Source of the DNA: JAUZQZ01 sp036985955
Lineage (GTDB): Bacteria > Pseudomonadota > Zetaproteobacteria > Mariprofundales > Mariprofundaceae
DNA length: 10,569 bases
NCBI GenBank assembly: GCA_036985955.1
Contig: BTQQ01000057.1
Coordinates: 1 to 10,569, forward strand
Direction: 5' to 3'
Part shown: piece by piece, positions 7,095 through 10,569 of the stretch
How the letters are laid out: the number at the start of each line of letters is the position of its first letter
How positions within the stretch are numbered: the stretch's first letter is position 1
The notes under the pieces: generated by a model
What the model saw: the letters and a program-made list of their open reading frames with translations, nothing else
What the model was told of the DNA's origin: nothing
The model's database searches: none
Program-made: the position numbers and the translations under genes

Positions 7095-7721
7095 ATGCTT
7101 TCCCAAATTCTTCGACACTGGCTTCGATTGCAAGGACGTTTCAGGCATTCTCACGCTCTTGTTTATGGCAAGGTGCGGGCGGGTGCCGATGTGAGCGAAG
7201 GCGCATGGATACCCTATGGCGTTTGTGTCGAGGCCGATTGCCGTATCGGCCGTTTCAGCTACATCATGCCGCCGGGACATCTGACCGGCGTGTCCATCGG
7301 AAACTTTTGCTCAATCGCTGAAAATTGCATGTTTATCCGCAACCAGCATCCCGTCACTCACTTCTCCACATTTCCGTTTGCACGACGTCTGGCCATGCAT
7401 GGCATTGATTGCGAACCGTTGTTCAACGAATCCATTGACAGGGGCGGTATCGTTATCGAACACGATGTATGGATCGGACGCAACTGCACCATCATGGGAG
7501 GCATTACAATTGGCACAGGCGCCGTCATTGCCGCCGGGGCCGTGGTAACGCACCATGTTGAACCCTATACCATAGTTGGCGGCGTGCCCGCCAAACCGAT
7601 CCGCAAGCGTTTTTCGGACCCGGCCATCAAACGCCTGCTTGCCAGCCGCTGGTGGAACTGGCCGCTGGATGAAATTACAGTCAGAGGAAAAGAGTTGGAG
7701 AAGATACTGGTGGATGAATAG
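7095..7721 (+). CDS. Hexapeptide-repeat acetyltransferase (CatB/NodL-like, xenobiotic-type fold)
   Basis: This 208-residue protein has a left-handed beta-helix, shown by repeated hexapeptides: VSIGNFCSIAENC (66-78) and, C-terminally, VIEHDVWIGRNCTIMGGITIGTGAVIAAGAVV in successive turns (about 120-151). FIRNQHPVTHF (80-90) carries a His85 of the kind used for catalysis in this family. After the helix come PYTIVGGVPAKPIRKRF (157-173) and WWNWP (186-190), matching the XAT/CatB-like group. It probably O-acetylates a sugar, using acetyl-CoA; chloramphenicol resistance is an alternative but the neighbourhood points to glycan decoration. The start at 7095 is chosen because an upstream ATG (7002) would add 31 non-family residues. 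No convincing ribosome binding site is seen. It is the only plus-strand gene: its stop is 3 bp from the recR stop and its start 14 bp from the flippase start. Confidence 0.9.
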   Translation: MLSQILRHWLRLQGRFRHSHALVYGKVRAGADVSEGAWIPYGVCVEADCRIGRFSYIMPPGHLTGVSIGNFCSIAENCMFIRNQHPVTHFSTFPFARRLAMHGIDCEPLFNESIDRGGIVIEHDVWIGRNCTIMGGITIGTGAVIAAGAVVTHHVEPYTIVGGVPAKPIRKRFSDPAIKRLLASRWWNWPLDEITVRGKELEKILVDE

Positions 7722-7724
7722 CAG

Positions 7725-8357
7725 TCAGGACGGTTGCTCCCACATCACCCGCTGATCCAGGGCACGATTCAAAGTGAATTCATCCATATATTCCAGTTCA
7801 CCACCCTCCGGAACGCCGCGGGCAATACGTGAAATCTTTACATCGGAAGCCTGATAACGGCGTGCGATAAAGTGTGCTGTCGCCTCGCCATCCACCGTGG
7901 CACTGGTAGCCAGAATCAATTCGTGTACATCACCCTCCGCCACACGTGCATCCAGCGAAGTCAGGTGAATCTGTTCCGGCCCTATCCCATCTACCGGACT
8001 TAAACGCCCGTGCAGCACATGGTAATGCCCGGAAAAATGAGCGCCGCGCTCCAGCATCAGCACGTCCACCGGCTGTTCCACCACGCATACGGTGCCATTG
8101 TCACGCCGGACATTGTCGCAAATGCCGCAATGTCCTTGCTCAGAGAAACAGCCGCAACGCTCACAAAAATCAAGTGATTGGTGCAAGTCAGTCAGCGCAG
8201 CCGCCATCTGCTCCACCTCCGGTGCAGATTTGTGCAACAGGCTTAAGCTTAGACGCAGCGCCGTCTTGGGGCCGATTCCCGGCAGCCCGGAAAGCGTTTC
8301 CACCATCCGCGCCAGCGGCGCGGGCATGCCGGGAAATGTATAGCCCGATCTATTCAT
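7725..8357 (-). CDS. recR: Recombination mediator protein RecR
   Basis: RecR acts with RecF and RecO to load RecA on gapped DNA. The helix-hairpin-helix TLSGLPGIGPKTALRLSLSL is at residues 21-40. A four-cysteine zinc finger uses C65, C68, C77 and C80. The Toprim domain follows, with CVVEQPVD (91-98), HGRLSPVDGIGP (116-127), ILATSATVDGEATAHFIA and SRIARGVPEGGELEY. At 210 residues it is slightly longer than the usual 200. The start is the ATG at 8357 because GGAGG lies seven bases upstream; M11 would bring it to family length but lacks such a site. It follows ybaB across a 55-bp gap with a hairpin that covers this ribosome binding site and start. Its stop nearly meets that of the opposing acetyltransferase, leaving no space for a terminator between them. 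Confidence 0.97.
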   Translation of the reverse strand: MNRSGYTFPGMPAPLARMVETLSGLPGIGPKTALRLSLSLLHKSAPEVEQMAAALTDLHQSLDFCERCGCFSEQGHCGICDNVRRDNGTVCVVEQPVDVLMLERGAHFSGHYHVLHGRLSPVDGIGPEQIHLTSLDARVAEGDVHELILATSATVDGEATAHFIARRYQASDVKISRIARGVPEGGELEYMDEFTLNRALDQRVMWEQPS

Positions 8358-8402
8358 TATGATGCCTCCGTAAAAAGTAATTTTTTTACGGCTTCATCAT
8401 AA
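8357..8402 (-). promoter_or_regulatory. Hairpin over the recR ribosome binding site and start
   Basis: An inner perfect 9-bp stem CCGTAAAAA/TTTTTACGG (8368-8376 with 8383-8391, six-base loop) is extended by an outer 8-bp stem TTATGATG/CATCATAA (8357-8364 with 8395-8402) across a 3x3 internal loop. In the leftward transcript the last bases of the inner stem and the internal loop form the recR GGAGG, and the outer stem reaches the first base of the start codon. It does not look like a terminator because no U-run follows. It may hold recR translation down until it melts or a ribosome opens it; this is inferred. Confidence 0.6.
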
Positions 8403-8412
8403 ATGACTGCTA

Positions 8413-8727
8413 TCAAAGAGAAAAACCCGGAGGTAACGGCAATCCGCCAAGCATAGCCTGCTGTTTTTCCTTCATCATGTCATCGACCGACTGTAGTGCG
8501 GAATTCATGGCGGCCACTACCAAATCCTCAAGCAAGTCCTTGTCCTGTTCGGCCCACAGCGAAGGATCAATTTCGACTTTGCGTACCACACGATCCCCAC
8601 CCATCGTGACCTTTACCATACCGCCACCGGCTTCGCCATACACTTCCATACCAGCTAGCTCTTCCTGCATTTTCTGCATGTTTTCCTGCATTTTTTGGGC
8701 CTGCTGCATCATCTTTCCGATATTCAT
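8413..8727 (-). CDS. ybaB: YbaB/EbfC-family nucleoid-associated protein
   Basis: This 104-residue protein matches the YbaB/EbfC family, small dimeric DNA-binding proteins found between dnaX and recR in many bacteria. The N-terminal helix is rich in Met, Gln and Lys (MMQQAQKMQENMQKMQEEL) and would form the dimer arm. GGGMVKVTMGGDRVVRKVEI (about 34-53) is the conserved beta region, and DLLEDLVVAAMNSAL the C-terminal helix. The ATG at 8727 overlaps the dnaX stop as ATGA, with GGAGG seven bases upstream, so it is probably coupled to dnaX. The family length is normal. Confidence 0.97.
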   Translation of the reverse strand: MNIGKMMQQAQKMQENMQKMQEELAGMEVYGEAGGGMVKVTMGGDRVVRKVEIDPSLWAEQDKDLLEDLVVAAMNSALQSVDDMMKEKQQAMLGGLPLPPGFSL

Positions 8728-10448
8728 GGTTGTTCCTCCGACATTGTTTCAGTATCCGTTGCTGCTCCCGGCACCCGCACACGTTCGATTTTTGCGCCAA
8801 ACTCGTGCATCAATGCCTGAACATGAGGGTCTTCACCGGCAGCCTGTTCCAGTTGCTGCTGCCTGGCTTCAGCTTCACGGATGCGTACCTGCGACAGCGT
8901 CTCACCTTCCTGTTCGCTGCGTGGCTCCCAATGTATCTCACGTCCCAACCACTCGGCAAACGCCATGCGCTCCGCCGCAACAATGGCCTTCTCCTGATGC
9001 TTATCCAGAGCCAGACGAACCTTTTCAGCAAAATCCAGACATAATACATGCTCCAGCATGGCGGCAATACCGGCTCGTGCCTGTCCATAAGCAGCAACCG
9101 CCTCTTCCCAGTTGGTGCAACGTCGGCCCGGCGCCTCATCCTGCGGGTTCGAAAGCAGATCCAGCCCGGGTTCACCTTTGTCGGCTTCAGCAGAGGAAGG
9201 TTGAGGCACAGGATCGACATGCTTATCCACCGGTTCCTCTATATGTGTTACCATTGGGACACTGGCATTATCTGATCCATCGCCCACATCATTATCCATC
9301 TCAGACTGTCCTGCTGTATTCAGTTTTATTTCGGGTGTTTTATGAGGCGGATTCAGGGCATGCAACCCGGCAAGGCGCAGAATCAGCATTTCCGCACCCC
9401 GGCGTTCATCGACCAAACCGAGATCGCGCAAGCCGTGCAACAGCACCTGATAGCGTAAATCCAGACCTTGCGCATCCCAGCAATCTGCCCAGCCTGCCAG
9501 CCACTGCCGCTGCGCCTCCCCCGGTTCACTTTCGAGTAGAGTTTTATCCACCATCAGGCAGGCCAATTCGTGCCATATTTCTCCCAAAGCCAGCAGCACG
9601 GCACGCGGCGCGTGCCCACTTCCCGCAGCCCGCCGCAAGGCATCCACCGCACCCTTGCCATCACCGGTAAAAACCGCATCGGACAACTGGCGTATCATTT
9701 CAGGCCCAACCAGTCCAAGCGCCTTGCGCACATCCGGCATCGTTAACTGCTCGCCGGCATAGGCCAGCACCCGCTCGGTGAGACTTAAAGCATCGCGCAC
9801 GCTTCCGTCTGCCGCATGCGCAATCGCGTGCAGAGACTCCGGTTCATAAGCAACCTTTTCTTCACTCAACACATGTGCCAGATAATGACTTATTTCATCC
9901 ACCCCCAGACGCCGAAGGTCAAAGCGCTGACAGCGGGAGCGTACGGTAACGGGTAACTTCTCAGCCTCGGTCGTGGCCAGAATAAACAGCACCCGTTCCG
10001 GCGGCTCCTCCAGGGTCTTGAGCAATGCATTGAAGGCGCTCTTGGACAACATGTGCGCTTCATCAATGATATAGACTTTATGTTTAAGCGTGGAAGGCGG
10101 ATAACGCACCGAATCGAGAATCTCACGAATATCGTCCACCCCGGTATGACTGGCCGCATCCATCTCCTGCACATCCAGATTGTTGCCACGACCGATGGAT
10201 GCGCATGCTTCGCACGCACCGCAAGGTTCGCCGTGTTCGGGATGGTCACAATTCACCACCATGGCCAACAGCCGGGCGATCGTGGTCTTGCCCACGCCCC
10301 GAATACCAGTCAGCAGATAAGCATGTGCCATCTGGCTGTTTTTCAGTGCATTTCGCAATGTCCGTACCACTACGTCCTGACCGGTAAGATCAGCGAATCG
10401 CTGTGGCCGCCAGCGGCGGGCAAGCACTTTATACCCCGGATTATTCAT
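8724..10448 (-). CDS. dnaX: DNA polymerase III subunit tau (gamma/tau clamp loader)
   Basis: This 574-residue protein is the ATPase that loads the sliding clamp in the replisome. It has the start YKVLARRWRPQRF (6-18), Walker A GIRGVGKT (48-55), a zinc site C67-x8-C76-x2-C79-x2-C82, Walker B VYIIDEAH (125-132), sensor 1 ATTEAEKLPVTVRSRCQRF (158-176, with the SRC arginine finger) and sensor 2 GSVRDALS (215-222). Domain III follows, then an acidic, Pro/Ser-rich linker (about 380-440) and a C-terminal domain of the tau kind. The ATG at 10448 (MNNPGYKV) is preferred over a TTG 12 codons upstream, although no clear ribosome binding site precedes it. The start overlaps the stop of an upstream partial ORF by 8 bp. 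I see no A-rich slippery run of the kind used to make gamma in Escherichia coli. The stop overlaps ybaB as ATGA. Confidence 0.97.
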   Translation of the reverse strand: MNNPGYKVLARRWRPQRFADLTGQDVVVRTLRNALKNSQMAHAYLLTGIRGVGKTTIARLLAMVVNCDHPEHGEPCGACEACASIGRGNNLDVQEMDAASHTGVDDIREILDSVRYPPSTLKHKVYIIDEAHMLSKSAFNALLKTLEEPPERVLFILATTEAEKLPVTVRSRCQRFDLRRLGVDEISHYLAHVLSEEKVAYEPESLHAIAHAADGSVRDALSLTERVLAYAGEQLTMPDVRKALGLVGPEMIRQLSDAVFTGDGKGAVDALRRAAGSGHAPRAVLLALGEIWHELACLMVDKTLLESEPGEAQRQWLAGWADCWDAQGLDLRYQVLLHGLRDLGLVDERRGAEMLILRLAGLHALNPPHKTPEIKLNTAGQSEMDNDVGDGSDNASVPMVTHIEEPVDKHVDPVPQPSSAEADKGEPGLDLLSNPQDEAPGRRCTNWEEAVAAYGQARAGIAAMLEHVLCLDFAEKVRLALDKHQEKAIVAAERMAFAEWLGREIHWEPRSEQEGETLSQVRIREAEARQQQLEQAAGEDPHVQALMHEFGAKIERVRVPGAATDTETMSEEQP

Positions 10449-10569
10449 ATGCGTCACTGTACGGATGAATGGAGGATTGAACAATCATCACTTCGAACCA
10501 CTTGCAAAACTCTGGATGGATGAGCCGCAATCCCATTTCAAGGTCATTTTCGGGAAGCAAGCGGTGCTG
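10441..10569 (-). CDS. C-terminal end of an unidentified ORF upstream of dnaX
   Basis: The last 42 codons before a TAA at 10441-10443 are open and overlap the dnaX ATG by 8 bp. The frame enters from the right edge and includes GLRLIHPEFCKWFEVMI, the counterpart of the tail of the small zinc-ribbon ORF near 753-794. I do not recognise the family, and a frame open for only 129 bases could be chance. The support comes from its compact junction with dnaX and from the shared tail. Confidence 0.4.
   Translation of the reverse strand, partial: QHRLLPENDLEMGLRLIHPEFCKWFEVMIVQSSIHPYSDAYE
10491..10532 (-). repeat. 42-bp diverged repeat, right copy
   Basis: This copy is 35/42 identical, without gaps, to 753-794. 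It lies 42 bases before the dnaX ATG and encodes LRLIHPEFCKWFE in the partial ORF entering from the right edge. Similarity fades on both sides. Confidence 0.75.

Noticed and set aside
8368..8391. The hairpin between ybaB and recR as a rho-independent terminator
   Set aside because: The stem is AU-rich rather than GC-rich and no T-run follows it on the minus strand; it overlaps the recR start instead.
9180..9360. Programmed frameshift in dnaX to make gamma
   Set aside because: I looked for an A-rich slippery heptamer near the linker region and found none.
8477..9670. Long plus-strand open frame opposite dnaX and ybaB (397 codons)
   Set aside because: It lies fully antisense to two secure genes, and its predicted product is Pro/His/Ser-rich low-complexity sequence with no recognisable domain, as expected for a shadow frame.
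1..10569. CRISPR arrays, tRNA or rRNA genes, and insertion sequences
   Set aside because: No regularly spaced repeats, cloverleaf-like segments, rRNA-like blocks, transposase domains or terminal inverted repeats were seen.

Overview
The window looks like a chromosomal piece of a proteobacterium with a GC content somewhat above half. The call rests on the dnaX-ybaB-recR order and on the sequence character of those three genes. I cannot place it more precisely; a Zetaproteobacteria-like lineage crossed my mind but is only a guess. Almost everything is encoded on the minus strand.

Right part (about 7725-10569): the conserved housekeeping block dnaX (clamp loader tau subunit), ybaB (nucleoid-associated protein) and recR (recombination mediator), transcribed leftward. 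dnaX and ybaB overlap by ATGA. A 55-bp gap before recR holds a long hairpin that covers the recR ribosome binding site and start codon. The last 129 bases carry the C-terminal end of an unidentified ORF that overlaps the dnaX start by 8 bp.

Left part (1-7080): a compact leftward surface-polysaccharide operon. In transcription order it encodes a Wzx-like flippase, a GT2 glycosyltransferase, a PAPS-type sulfotransferase, a second GT2 glycosyltransferase, a SAM methyltransferase, a GT4 glycosyltransferase, a small zinc-ribbon remnant, and UDP-glucose 6-dehydrogenase (ugd), which runs off the left edge. Most junctions overlap by 1 to 11 bp, which suggests translational coupling. One plus-strand gene, a hexapeptide-repeat O-acetyltransferase (7095-7721), sits between the two blocks, divergent from the flippase and convergent with recR. 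Together these genes suggest assembly and export of a decorated glycan (uronic acid, methyl, acetyl and possibly sulfate groups).

The main oddities are: two single-base frameshifts in the operon (a C7 tract in the methyltransferase, and a GGG in the zinc-ribbon ORF); a 42-bp segment near the left end repeated at 83% identity near the right end, each copy encoding a tail with the motif IHPEF..W.E just upstream of a start codon; the recR leader hairpin; and a sulfotransferase inside a bacterial glycan operon. I see no insertion sequence, CRISPR array, tRNA, rRNA or obvious rho-independent terminator.
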